Shown: positions 52,067 through 64,000 of the stretch, in pieces
Position numbering within the stretch: the stretch's first letter is position 1
How the letters are laid out: each line of letters begins with the position of its first letter
DNA from: Hydra vulgaris
Lineage: Eukaryota; Cnidaria; Hydrozoa; Anthoathecata; Hydridae
Length of the DNA: 64,000 nt
Direction: 5' to 3'
Assembly: GCF_038396675.1 (NCBI RefSeq)
Contig: NC_088921.1
Coordinates: 65,076,501 to 65,140,500 of the forward strand
Made by a program: the position numbers and the translations under genes
Notes under the pieces: model-generated
What the model was told of the DNA's origin: nothing
Seen by the model: only the letters and a program-made list of their open reading frames with translations
The model's database searches: none

Positions 52067-52133
52067 TTAAATTTTTATTTATTCTAAAAAAAGTATAGTT
52101 TATATACTTTTTTTAGAATAAATAAAAATTTAA
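52067..52133. repeat. Palindrome with about 31-bp arms
   Basis: ttaaatttttatttattcta plus aaaaaaagtata and its complement around gttta. It lies 0.7 kb after MRPL9. Confidence 0.9.
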
Positions 52134-52143
52134 AATTTTTTAA

Positions 52144-52430
52144 ATGGCAGCTTATTTCAATGAAAAATGGGTAAGAGATTCATTGTTTAAAAAATGGCTG
52201 GTAAATAGCACAGTTAAAAAGTCAGCCAAGTGCAATTTAACTTATCAAATATAGATCAGAGTCACATGGAGGAGAAAAACTAGTATCCTGCTACTTCAAG
52301 CCTGTACAGTCTACATCCAAAAGTCAAGCAGTGCTTTTAGTAGATAAATCTGATAAAACTTTTGCAGAAATCTATTCTGTTTTGCATGCAGTACAAACAA
52401 TTTCTCGTTAATTTCGTGTAATGAGAATGG
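52144..52430 (+). pseudogene. hAT-type N-terminal (BED-finger region) remnant
   Basis: From the ATG at 52144, YFNEKWVRDSLFKKWLVNST resembles the segment before the BED zinc finger in hAT transposase-like proteins. After a stop, VLLVDKSDKTFAEIYSVLHA follows in another frame. Only the first Cys of the finger is recognisable. Low to moderate support. Confidence 0.35.
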
Positions 52431-53639
52431 TCTACTATATCAAAAAATGTAACATTCTTACTTTTAACAGAAAATATCAGGAAATCTTTTGTTTATATCG
52501 TTTGATCAAAGTCTAAATGGTTCTTTTTAATATTTTCAAATGGATCAAAATATTTATTTTTTGAAACAGCGATCTAGATCGTGTTTAATACAAATACTTT
52601 GATTCTGAATTTCTGAAAATAAATATAAAATTTTTAATTTAATTTTTAACAAAATAAATTTATTTTTTGCTAAATTTTAAGTAACTTACTGCTGAACATT
52701 TTTATAAATTTATGATGATAATACTTTATGAAAAAAAAGTATTTACACAAGGTACAAATGGTAATAATTTAGAAGGAATAATTTAGAGTAAAGAATTAAT
52801 TTTTTAAGTTTTTATTTTTTGCCGTATACATTTAATCATACCGTAAACATATGTAACTACAAATAGCACGGGCAAGAAGAAGACAAATTGTCTTATCGCC
52901 AAGCCCCTTAATATATACCGTATTACAAAATAATAATAAAAAGAAGTCGTAAAACCACAGTATATGAAACGTTTTTATAAAGAATTTATATGAAAAAACA
53001 AACTAAAAAAGATAAAAGTCGTAGGTCCTGAACGTCCGACTTTAACTAGAATAATCCAGTTTGAAAAAAATAAATTTTTTTATACTTTATATCAAATTAT
53101 GTAAAAGTAATGCAAACAAATATTTGCGATTGCGATTGCAAAAAGAAAATATTACAAATAGACAAAATTTAAATACCATAGTAAAATATTTAGCAAAGAT
53201 ATAAATTTCTAAAAAGCATGCACGCAAATACTCATAATCCTGAAACTTTCTTTTTAAACCAATATATACCTTGAAATATTTGGAGTACATGAAACTTAGA
53301 TTTTTATAAAAAAAGAAACTGAAGCAATAACAATTAACATAATTTTTTCAAAGTCTGCAAAATTGATAATGACCGACGTTGGTTTATCAGTACCAACCCT
53401 CAAGATTTGTTACAGATTTGAGTATTGGGAATCAATATGTTGAAGAAAACGCAAGACCTATACCTATAGCATGTTCTGCTTTTATCATTTTTGATAGTAT
53501 TCCTATTTTCACAATTTGGGTTTATGTTCTATTTCGATATTATTCTGGAAAGTCTCTTTTCGAGATTATTCTCTTTTGAGCTATTTGATCTTATTCTATA
53601 ACCTATAACTGAGAAATGGAGAAAATGCCAAGATAAAAA

Positions 53640-54420
53640 AGGACATTTTTTGAAGGGTCTGTAAGCTTTGCTTATAGACCCTTCAAAAGCTTTTGATTGC
53701 ATTCCGCATGCTTTGCTTATTGCTAAACTGAATGCATATAGTCTCAGCAGAAACGCATTAAAGCCATTCAATCGTACCTTAGTAATAGAAAACAGAGACT
53801 AAAAATAAATGATGGAAACAGCTCTTACTCTAATATTTTGTTTGGCGTTCCACAAGGCTCAATTTTAGGTCCATTACTATTTAATATCTTCATAAGTGAT
53901 CTATTTCTATTATTACCCAATGTTGATATTGCAGGATATGCTGATAATACTCCTTTCAGTGCAAAAAATGACTTAAATTCTGTTGTGAGTGACCTGATAA
54001 TGAAAAATTACTTATATTATTATACATATTAAATTATATTAACTTATATCATATTATATAAACTTATATTATATTAAATTATACTTCGTATAATGTTTAA
54101 TAATAACCTTTCTTTTAACAACCATGTTAACAATTTATGTAAATCAGCAAGTCAAAAAGTCAACGCGCTCTCCAGACTCGCTTCTTTTATGTCTCTGAGT
54201 CAAAGAAAACTTATACTTAACGCTTTTAATACATCTCATTTTACTTATTGTTCATTAGTTTGGTTATTTCATAGCAGAAAACTTATCGTATTAACAGAAT
54301 ACATGAAAGAACCCTTAGAATTGTATATCAAGACTATCAACCTCCTATTGAAAAACTACTTATAAAATATGGTTCGAAAACTATACACCACAAGAATTTA
54401 CATGTATTGGTTACGGAAAT
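53640..54420 (+). pseudogene. LINE reverse-transcriptase fragment
   Basis: The + strand frame reads PSKAFDCIPHALLIAKLNAY-type text (about 53670), NRKQRLKINDGNSSYSNI, then FGVPQGSILGPLLFNIF and GYADN, where the usual YADD has its second Asp as Asn. A second piece (54093-54365) has FNNHVNNLCKSASQKVNALS and SHFTYCSLVW, the post-RT region. Both ends are truncated. Confidence 0.7.
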
Positions 54421-54774
54421 TTTCAAACTAGATGTTGGCAATATTTTGACATCATAACTTAACGTCGAATGAAACTTTTACACTTTTAAACGTGAATAAT
54501 TTTTCAATTAATTGCTTATAAGTCATAGTTCTTATATAAATATTGATCAAGATAAAATTTTCTATCCAACCGTATAAAGTTTATAAGATTTTAGAGGTGT
54601 CAAAATGGACCTTTTTTGCCCCTAAAATTTCCTAACAGGGATATTACTGTAGCGCAAACAACTGGGTTTTTTTTACGCCCACCCAAAGACTGTGCACTTT
54701 CTCTCTGCCAAATTTCATCATTATACTATTTTTGTCTGGGTTTGTCCCTATTTTTCGCTAATTCTCTCCGACTA

Positions 54775-54903
54775 CAATTCCGTTTATACTATTTGCGACA
54801 CTATTCTGTTTTTACTATTTGCGACACTATTCTGTTTTTACTATTTGCGACGCTATTCCGTTTTCACTATTTGTAACACTATTTCTTTTTTATGTTTTCG
54901 ACA
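54775..54903. repeat. 28-bp tandem repeat, about 4 copies
   Basis: The unit contains actatttgcgacactattc and a T-rich joint. It lies between the 53.6-kb LINE fragment and the 4.1-kb transposon. Confidence 0.75.
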
Positions 54904-57900
54904 CTATTCCAAATGTCGATACGAAACTTTATTTTTAAAATTTGTTGCAAAATTTTATAACAATGGAATTGTAAAGAAACTTGCTTTCTCGAAAGATAGA
55001 ACGATTTGAAAAAGTCCATGTAGAGTAGGGTGGAGTGATTTTCATACTTTTTTGGAAATTCAACTTTAGTAACCCGGGAGTAAGTTCAACGGGGTAAAAT
55101 ATGAGCTCATGAAAAATTTCAGCTATCCAAAATAAAATATGGCAAGCTTAATCGACTTTGAAAAAATGCGAAAAAACGCAATTTTTCTTAATTTTCACGT
55201 TTTTCTTCAATTTATGAAATCAATTAATAAAAATAGCAAAACCATTCAAAAGTTTATTTTTTCAAATAAATTTATTCATAATGAAATGGTTAAATAAATT
55301 AATAATAAATTATAAAAATTTTATTTAATATAATGGTATATAAGCAATATACTCATTAAAACATTTAATTTATTTTTAGCAAGTTTTTATACCTCATTTT
55401 AACGCATATCTATTAATATAAAATGTAATCAAGTTTTAAACAGCAAACTTAAAATTACTTAACTGTATATACAAAGTTTACTTATGTAAGTTATTTTTAG
55501 TTTTTTAAAGTACAATTAGTGGTAATAAAAATAGTCATGGATTCCATCACCAAAATCCAAAAATGTTTTTAAGTTGTTTTTTTAATTGTTCTTTACATTA
55601 TAAACACTTTATATATATTATAAACACTTAAATTTATGAATATAAAATTTCAATTGCCAAAGGGACGAGCATATGCGAAATATTTCTAAAATAAATATCT
55701 TGCAAATGTGAGTCGAACACTTTACCACTACCCTACTACTGCATTGGTCCTAAATCCTAAACACACTTTTATATTCCTCGCAATCAAAAAAGTAAAAGCA
55801 AGTACATTCATATAAAGATGTTTTATTAACATCAAATGCATAACAAAATTATTTATTAAAAAACCACAAAGTCGTTTTTAGTTACAAAATGTGGTCGAAT
55901 TTCCCTGGATTTCAGTTTGGTCAAAATATATTTATGACGAGCTTCTCTGCCATATACTTGGTGACTAGCCTCTGTAACTAATTTGACATCGCGTTCTCTG
56001 CTCTGTCCATGTGAAGGAAATTCAAGTAAGTTCGGAACTTCTTTAGTTGCAATTAGTGTACCGATTTGGTCATCCTTCAACTATATTGTTGATGCCGGTT
56101 CACTGCTTTTCTTAAAGTCAATTAATTCTGTCCAAGAAGTTGCTTAAAAGTTTATGTCAACATTAGCAATATTTGTAACACGGCATTCTTTATCTTTACT
56201 TGTCCTGAGTTTTTTAATGACTAGTAACGCCTGTTCCCTTATGTTAGAATCTTCATCTCTAAGCATACAATATAAAAAGTTCTCAGGCAATAGACAATAT
56301 GAATTTTTTTTTAGATTTTTAAAACAAATATTCTGTATTTCCTCATCTTGCTTTCTTATCTGTTCTGTCATTTTAAAGAATATACTCGGAGAATCTATAA
56401 ATTTAGAAGACCTTTTGATAAGAAAACAAATTTATGCATACACTTGTACAATAAAATTCACAAGCCTTACATGCTCTAGACTTGGTGCTTCAGTACGAGT
56501 ATACAAAGCCATGATTCGAATTGCTAAAGTCAACCATCTTGCGTTGTTTAGTGGACCAATTTTTCTTCTAAAAAATATGGGATTAACAAATTCTTTAGAA
56601 ATTCCAAGACAATATTCAAATAATAGTCTTTGATCGTGACTTAAATCATTAATTACTTCAATGGGAATATTTAGTATCTCCACTGGAGTATCAATTTTGG
56701 TAAACTTCACTTGTGGGTTAAGATGGAAATCTATAGAAACTTGCTTTCCAATAGGTCCTGAAAATTTATTTGGACACTTCGAACTGCCATCAACTATTTT
56801 GAATACTTTTCGAAATGGAAGTTCATTGTGATGCAAAGTACATCCGATAAGGTGTATTTTTCTTTCTAATTTCTTTTCTAAACATGCAACAACTCCAGTT
56901 TTGAAACCTGTGTTGACATTTGTATTATCAAGAAGAAGAGCTTGTACTGAATTTAAACTATCATACTCTTTCAGAACATTATATACAACTTCACTTTGAA
57001 GTAAACCAGTTGCACCATTTGATGGAAGATTTTTATGAGAGAGATATGAACCATTTTTAAAACTATTTTCATTAGTAAAAGTTAAATGATGTTCTTTTTC
57101 AGTAACTCTCGACAAGCAAGTTTCTCCATTTTCAATGACATCCTTAAACTGAAGAACATTTTTATCATCTTTACCATCAACACCCAAACACACCAAGTTA
57201 CTTAAATTATTATCATGTTGATCACCATATCTTGACATTATTTTCTTCTTCTCTCTATAAAACAACTCAAAGTATTATATTTAGCAAAATATCATATTAA
57301 ATGGTTTGTAAATAAGCATTTATATAAACTAATAAATAAAGAGATATATTTATATTTGTCTAACTTATATAATGAAATAGTTTTTACCTCTCAATTTTGC
57401 TTCGATCTACAACTTGATTCAAATCTCCATGTTTAATGATTACATAATCTAGAAGTAGAGCATTCGCTAGTGCAGCTGCAGCACGAGATGAGACATCATT
57501 ATTACAAATAAGAAACTATGAAATAAATAAACAAAACTGAAAAAGCAAAGTATATTATCTATATGTGATCCCTTAACATTCTATATTCACCCTCTCCTCT
57601 CCTACTGGGGATGAACAATGAACTTATGATTTTTTTTTCATACTTTTAATATAGTATATTTAAGAAATTCTCATCTAAACTCAATATGTATGAAAATTTT
57701 ATATACCCGACAGCCTCCATTGCAAATCTATCAAGTTTAATTAAATTATATTGAGAACTTTTTAATGGATTATATTCTTCCTCAGAATCATTTACCTGTA
57801 AAAATATTTAGTATTTAAAATATAAAAAAAAAAAACCATATATCTCAAGCAGCACACTTTGTAGGGCCAACATTTAAAAAATGTTGAAATCGTTGAAACA

Positions 57901-57934
57901 AAGCTGTTTTAGCGTTGCCCCAGTGTGCTGTTTG

Positions 57935-58271
<337 letters not shown>

Positions 58272-58272
<1 letters not shown>

Positions 58273-58364
58273 TTTGTTAAGTGATTTTCTACTACTAATA
58301 TAATTGCTCTGTTCTTTTAAGAACATTGAACACTCTATTGTGTAGAATACTTTTTAAAGTTATT

Positions 58365-58366
<2 letters not shown>
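58272..58366. mobile_element. (TA)n-bracketed composite unit 4 (B block only)
   Basis: It carries taagtgattttctactacta, a degenerate A block, and ttgctctgttcttttaagaa followed by cattgaacactctattgtg, the B block. (TA)n tracts lie on both sides. It is directly next to unit 3, separated by 45 bp of (TA)n. Confidence 0.45.

Positions 58367-58433
<67 letters not shown>
58367..58433. repeat. (TA)n microsatellite
   Basis: Right flank of composite unit 4. Confidence 0.95.
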
Positions 58434-58436
<3 letters not shown>

Positions 58437-59372
58437 AATATACATATATATGCTACCAAAACATCTGGATCAGATGCTGAAACTTCAGATATGTGACCAG
58501 AATCAATCAATGAGTTATGAGCATAAGGCATTTTAACATGATCTATAAGCTCTACTTGACCTAACCTTTCCGGAGTAAATGTACCAGATTTTAAATTAGC
58601 CTTTCCTAGCTGATAAATACCTTTTGGACCAATCTTGTTTCTCTGGTCACAAATATATGCCCTGTCTTCAGAAGGGACCTTAAATATAATTTTTTTAAAT
58701 AATCAACTACTTCAGTTTAATTGAAGTGAAATCAAAGTATAATAAAAAATTCTTAGTACAATAATTTCAGATTAAAACAACAAATATCAGCTGAAGGTAT
58801 TTCTGATGGGAGGCCTCCGTATTTTAAACTATTTTCCAAACGAGTTTTCCTGGATTTGCTCTTCGGCATTTTTTCTATAAATTGTTTTGCTATTAATAAA
58901 TTGTAATTTAAAAATCTAAAAACAACAAAACAATGCGCAATGCGCATGCCCACTTTGAAAAAAAAATCAAAAAATGGCGGTTTTCCTCGAAAATAGATTA
59001 AGTCTAAATAAATGTACATTTTTGTGAACCAGCCATTTTCCAGGCATTATTAGCAAGAACATGTTATACATTTTATTATTATTTTTTGATAATCTATTTA
59101 CTCCAGGGTTACTATAGTTCTGATTCCAAAATCACTCCACCCTAATGTAGAGTAAAGTTAGCCTTTGTTTTTTGGCAATTTAGAGTAAACAGTTATAAAT
59201 GAACAAAAGTAAAAGACTTCAGTCTTAATACCTATCGCACAAATTTAATGTTTGAATGAATGAACTTTTGATCTTTAGGTTGCTATTTTAGTTTACATGA
59301 GGAAAACGAAAAAAGGAAACGTAAATTTTTTCAGAAAGTTTAGTTTCTTTTCCATATTCTTTTTTACTTTTA

Positions 59373-59601
59373 AAATAATAAAAGTAACGATTACAATAGT
59401 TTAATAAAAGTTTTATTAAGATCTGTTTAAAATAATAAAAGTAACGATTACAATAGTTTAATAAAAGTTTTATTAAGATCTGTTTAAAATAATAAAAGTA
59501 ACGATTACAATAGTTTAATAAAAGTTTTATTAAGATCTGTTTAAAATAATAAAAGTAACGATTACAATAGTTTAATAAAAGTTTTATTAAGATCTGTTTA
59601 A
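59373..59601. repeat. 57-bp tandem repeat, 4 copies
   Basis: Four essentially identical units containing gtaacgattacaatagttta and ttattaagatctg. 57 is a multiple of 3, so one minus frame stays open as a 19-residue repeat, but nothing supports a gene. Confidence 0.9.
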
Positions 59602-60084
59602 AATAGCCCATAGTAAAGGTTTAAAATAGGCCATAGTAAATTTATTTTATTATTAAACGGAGTTTTTTTAATTATGCTTAATGTTAAAAAAAACATATTT
59701 TTTTAAATATAATATGCTTTTTAATTAAGGTGACCATATTTGAAAAATACCAGACGCGTACAAGTAATAAATTTGGTATGTATAAATACCATTTCTTTAG
59801 AAGAGACGCCAAAAATAAAATAAAATATATGTTTAATTTTAATTTTTTAGTGGCCAAACAGGACAAAGCGCAGGGGAGCACGTGCCCGACTCGCTTCTGC
59901 CCTGTCTACGGGCTTGGTTTAAATGGGTTTTACTAAATACTCGTTTATTTATTTTAAAATAGCATGTGAATAAACTAAGTTAAGGAAAAAAGATTAAATA
60001 ATATTTGCATTTTTAAATCACAAATATTTTTCATAAGAATGAATTGTTTTCAGCAACGTGTCATCTTTTTAAATTTTTTCTGAA

Positions 60085-60420
60085 AATTCTGAGCAGCTAT
60101 TTTTTTTTAAATTAAAATTAACAAACAAAATAGCTGCCAAAGTTTTCATTGTAAGTTGGGATTTCCCTTCCGTCCAAATATCATTGCATTCGAAAACAAT
60201 CGCTCTAAGGAAGCGTTTGTACCTGGCTAACATAAAGCGGCTTCCACCAATTTTAACAAATTGTTATAAGGAACGTGACTATTTTCGAAATGAGAAAAAA
60301 TTTCAACCATGTAGTCCACGACTACTAATGTCAAATAGGCTTTGGCAAATAGTACATTCGAGGAGCTCATCGTTGATCTGCGCTAAGAAAGGAAACATTT
60401 TCTTTAATTATCATTAAACG
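60085..60420 (-). pseudogene. hAT C-terminal dimerisation domain, degenerate
   Basis: On the minus strand VPYNNLLKLVEAALC (about 60275) is followed by a stop, then PGTNASLERLFSNA and, one frame over, IWTEGKSQLTMKTLAAIL (about 60150). This is the hATC signature: small, hydrophobic, then NA-S-ER-FS. The N-terminal and catalytic parts are not recognisable. Confidence 0.65.
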
Positions 60421-60781
60421 CGTTTAACTTTTTCTTCTTAATATTCATTTTTGAATTTGGTGCATAAGTAGTTATAAAAACCTTAAATTACTTTTTTATG
60501 AAAACTTATTTCTATGAGCTTCTTATTAAAATAAATTGCAAAGCGTTATTTACAATAATTAGGGAAAAAAGACATTACAAGGCAAACAAAATTTGAGTAT
60601 AAACGAGCGCATTTTCTTTGTTGTAGTTGAAAAATCTTTCGAAGTAATTTTTTTCTTCTCTTATGGGAATTTTAAATTTTTTTTTTCAGTGTTTATGGGG
60701 ATTTAATTCATTTAGTTTCGTGTTTCATAGTTAAGTTTATTGGAATTTTATTCATTTTGTTTTTTACCTATGTTTCGTCGG

Positions 60782-61063
60782 TTGACAAGTAAAACTCATT
60801 AAGAACAGTTTTATGAGAAATTGACTTTTATACACTATGATGCCCAAATATTAACAACATATTGCAAGAAAAAGTCACTAAGTGCGTATATCAATCCGAA
60901 ATAGTAGTATTTTATCTAGAGATATCATTAATTGCTGTTTTGCAAGTTCTTACGGCAAAACTACCACGGTAAAACGGTTCTTGCAAGTTCTTACGGTAAA
61001 ACTAACTAAAAATTGATTATATCAAATTAGCTGCAGTGTCACTTAATGAGTTTTACTTGTCAA
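60782..61063. mobile_element. MITE nested in the hAT remnant
   Basis: ttgacaagtaaaactcatta and its complement at 61044-61063 are perfect inverted ends of at least 21 bp, enclosing about 240 bp with no ORF. Confidence 0.65.
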
Positions 61064-61240
61064 TAGACGATTTTAGAAAATTCATTTGTTTAAAGTCTTT
61101 CAAATAATATTTTTTGAAAGAATTTTATTTGCTTTTTTTTAATATATAAACGCGTACACAAACGCGTACAAACCCCAAATGCGCAAAACTACCGTCAAGC
61201 GCTTACTGTACGCGCCAAACGCGTACGTATGGTTACCTTA

Positions 61241-62060
61241 TTTTAATAAAAAATATATATATAGCATTTTTTAAATTATGTTTACCTTAATTATCTCTTC
61301 TTTAATTAAAATTAATTTTTAATAATTTAATAATTATCTTTAATTTAAAAGGCGCCTTAAAATCACTTTAAAAATTATTAACCTTCAGTAAAAGTTAAAT
61401 AAACAGGTTTGCTAATATTTAAATCAAAGTTTTAAAATTAAAATAATAGTAAATACGTTTATTAAATCCTTCTGTTTTTAATTCGAATACAAGACGTAAA
61501 ACTACATTGTTAATTTTACAAATATTACGCGATTTAATAATTTTATAGCCGTCCCGAGGGGGGGGGGCGTGGGTGGTGTATAGCCCCCCTACGAATTTTG
61601 TTAGTGGGCAAATTAGACACTGCAGTCAGCAAAATTGGATTTATAGTTGGCAGTCGGCAATTGTCAGAAAACGAGGACTTTTTTTTTTTTTTCCAGATAA
61701 GTTAGGGGACAAAAAAATTTTTTTTGGCTTTAGTTGGCAAAAAACAGACACATCACACACACACACACACCCTCTCTCTTTCTATTTAAAATCTCTTCGG
61801 GACACCCCTGAATATTATGTAAAGTAAATATTGAATAAAATTTTTTTAAAGTATTTAAACATTTAATTACTAATTATTTAAAACATTAATAACTACTAAA
61901 ATCAAATTTATTAAAATATTGTTAATAAATGTTTAAAATACTTTAAACAATTTTCAATAACTCTTTACTAATAGCATGGTATTTGCAACAAAAGCGTTTA
62001 TTAAAGACTTACGTAAAATAGCTTTCTTATCGTATCCAAAGTGACATCGTCCACCGGTAA

Positions 62061-62129
<69 letters not shown>

Positions 62130-62722
62130 TTATTTTTTTTTTACAACAATCATTATTATATATTTCAAAAACAAATAGTATTTACATGTCTCCAGTTTAT
62201 ATAAAAGTCCACCTCAAATATTTACAATATCTAAAGAGCGTTAACAATGCTGTTTTACGCATGCGCGTTTGACATTGTAACTCATGTGAGTTAAAATAAT
62301 AAACTTAAAAATTCGTGGTTTATAATATAAAGTGCTGAATATTAACCCATGCATTTAAAAAATGTAAGCAAGTCCGTCACACCACAGGGCTACTAGGGAC
62401 TTGCTTGTCGTTGTCGTTGAAAATATATATTATTTGTTGAAAATATATATTAACATATATTAGTAGTACTATGTAGTTGTAAGGAAACTCGCAGAAGACT
62501 AAGAAAAGTCTTTTCATCGAGAACCTTTAAAATTCGAAATAAACTAAAAATTTAAAGAGTAAAGACACACATTAATTTTTTGAGGTCTACTGTTCAGTAA
62601 TATTTTACTATGTATAGTTGCTAACAATTTTTTTTTTAATTTATATTTTATTTCTTTTTTATTTATTTTTATAGCTTAAATTGTTCTTTTTACATTTTAT
62701 TATATTAATTGTCTTTCTATAT
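61241..62722. other. AT-rich spacer with G-run and short repeats
   Basis: A nine-to-ten-base G run at 61559 (gtcccgagggggggg) is matched by cttcgggacacccc at 61796, suggesting a small foldback element 61550-61809 that contains (CA)n and (CT)n runs. A (TA)n tract follows. No gene. Confidence 0.4.
62064..62127. repeat. (TA)n microsatellite
   Basis: About 62 bp of TA followed by a T run. Confidence 0.95.
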
Positions 62723-64000
62723 TTAATACATATCGATAAAATTGGTTTTGTTAATTATGAGATATTTTAGTTTTTTCTTCAGGCCAATAAGATTATCCAA
62801 TTTAGTAAGTTCTATATTTTGAGGTATTGTTTTGTTGTATAAATAGGGGCCACGGTATACAATTGAAAATCTCGAAAATTTTGTTTTTTTTATGGGCAAT
62901 GTAAAGTTTCCGGTTCCTCGTGTGATATATATGTTGGCGTTGGTTTGAAAAAAGTTATTAGTAAAATGAGTTGGGACAAGTCCAAGCTTATATTTGAGCA
63001 TAAATAAAACATTTTGGTAGATGTTAATTTGATAGATACTTAAAGCAGTGAATTTATTTTTATTATAAATCAATCTTAATGCGTGTTTTTGGTGTGCATA
63101 TAGAGAACTTAATTTAGATTTATTTGTACTTCCCCAGGCAATATTAGCATATGTTAGATAACTTTGTATATAAGAAAAGTAGAGAATTTTCAGATTCTCC
63201 TGGGAAAGTATAGTTTTGACTTTGTAAAGTATGCCGATACTTTTTGATATTTTTGTATTTAATGTTTTTATATGGGCTTTCCAAGAAATCGTTTCGTCAA
63301 TAATTATCCCAAGAAATTTAATAGTTTCATTTCTTTTGATGTTTATGTTATCAATTTTTAGTAATGGTAGCATGCTTGGTATTTTGTTTTTTTGCTGGTT
63401 GGAATGAAACAAGATGTTTTTTTGTTTTTTTTCTATTTAAAGATAATTTATTTACTTTAAACCAAATGTTTAGACTCTCAAGGTCATCATTTGCAGATTC
63501 AAAGAGATTTTTAATTGATGCTGATGAATAAAATAAATTTGTGTCATCAGCAAACATTATTGCATCGAGTTTTTTTAGTGATTGTGGAAGATCGTTAATA
63601 AAAATTAAAAATAAAAGAGGACCAAAAATGGAACCTTGGGAACTCCGCATTTTATTTTTAGTAAATTAGAATATTTATTATCGTTCGAAATAACACATTG
63701 TTGTCTGTTGCACAGATAACTTTTAAACCAATCTAGGCTAGTATTTTTTATTCCGTATTTTTCCTTTTTTTTTAGTAGGATATCATAATTAATTGTGTCA
63801 AATGCTTTGAATAGGTCTATAAAAGTTCCTAATACAAATTGCTTTTTATTAAAAGAATCACTTATGCTATTAACTAAATCTAAAATTGCATGTTCTGTTG
63901 AGTGCTGTGCCTAAAAGCCGAATTGTTTTTTTATTTAAGAACTTGTTTTGAATTCGGTATTCATATAATCTATTATAGATTATTCTTTCAAGTATTTTAG
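62723..64000 (-). pseudogene. LINE reverse transcriptase, continuing past the window end
   Basis: Minus strand from the right edge: RIIYNRLYEYRIQN-type text, TFIDLFKAFDTINYDILLKK (first Asp, about 63830), NTSLDWFKSYLCNRQQCVIS, then after a frameshift GSIFGPLLFLIFINDLP and IMFADDTNLFYSS (catalytic pair, about 63555), WFKVNKLSLNRKKT, and in 63412-62723 IKFLGIIIDETISWKAHIKT and SYIQSYLTYANIAWGSTNKS. The C-terminal 229 codons are open. At least two frameshifts lie within the RT. It differs in sequence from the 43-kb LINE, so it is another family. Confidence 0.75.

Larger units (their letters stand above)
51375..53639. other. Region downstream of MRPL9
   Basis: It has repeated tttatgcaaaac and accaaacaaaaaatttat words near 51940-52045, the 52.07-kb palindrome and a hAT N-terminal remnant. 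No intact gene was seen. Confidence 0.45.
59726..61240. mobile_element. hAT DNA transposon remnant
   Basis: Ends taaggtgaccata and the complement of tatggttacctta are inverted (one mismatch), with ttttaat directly repeated outside at 59719-59725 and 61241-61247. GC-rich acgcgtac words occur near both ends. The minus strand encodes a decayed hAT dimerisation domain. A smaller MITE is nested at 60782-61063. Confidence 0.7.

Noticed and set aside
55690-55750. B-box-like gtgagtcgaacac with upstream A-box-like text on minus
   Set aside because: No cloverleaf can be drawn and it lies inside the 4.1-kb transposon; probably chance.

Overview
The window is nuclear DNA from an animal with a very AT-rich, intron- and transposon-loaded genome. 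The three real genes, the base composition, the dense (TA)n microsatellites and the repeat families fit a Hydra-like cnidarian. That assignment is inference from composition and protein resemblance; no species marker was found.

Three conserved single-copy genes lie head to tail on the + strand. TRAPPC13 (10282-31236, 13 coding exons, 411 aa) is a TRAPP vesicle-tethering subunit. THOC3 (32370-50115, 11 coding exons, 329 aa) is a WD40 subunit of the THO/TREX mRNA-export complex. MRPL9 (50534-51374, 2 exons, 224 aa) is mitochondrial ribosomal protein bL9m. All exon joins keep frame. The gaps are 1.1 kb and 0.4 kb, and each start codon is preceded by a pyrimidine-AG, so trans-splicing or an operon-like arrangement is possible but unproven. 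The three products share no pathway.

Nearly everything else is mobile DNA. 1-10.2 kb: MITEs, a tRNA-like sequence and a 4.4-kb foldback structure. 10.3-31.2 kb (TRAPPC13 introns): an 8-bp-TSD MITE, a Helitron remnant, a pogo-like element with a PHD-like finger, an element carrying a PIN/FEN-like gene between about 130-bp inverted repeats, LINE debris, and a palindrome made of two facing hammerhead-ribozyme motifs. 32.4-50.1 kb (THOC3 introns): a deleted LTR retrotransposon with target duplication, an almost full-length LINE, a decayed multicopy ORF and MITEs. 51.4-64 kb: hAT pieces, two LINE fragments, and a complete 4.1-kb DNA transposon with 8-bp target duplication and a multi-exon transposase-like gene holding three stop codons. 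No mobile-element gene in the window is intact.

The most interesting signal is a family of four short composite units bracketed by (TA)n tracts (about 29.35, 31.95, 58.04 and 58.27 kb). One contains a foldable type-I hammerhead ribozyme facing a partial mirror copy. This suggests a Penelope-like or retrozyme-type element associated with TA microsatellites.
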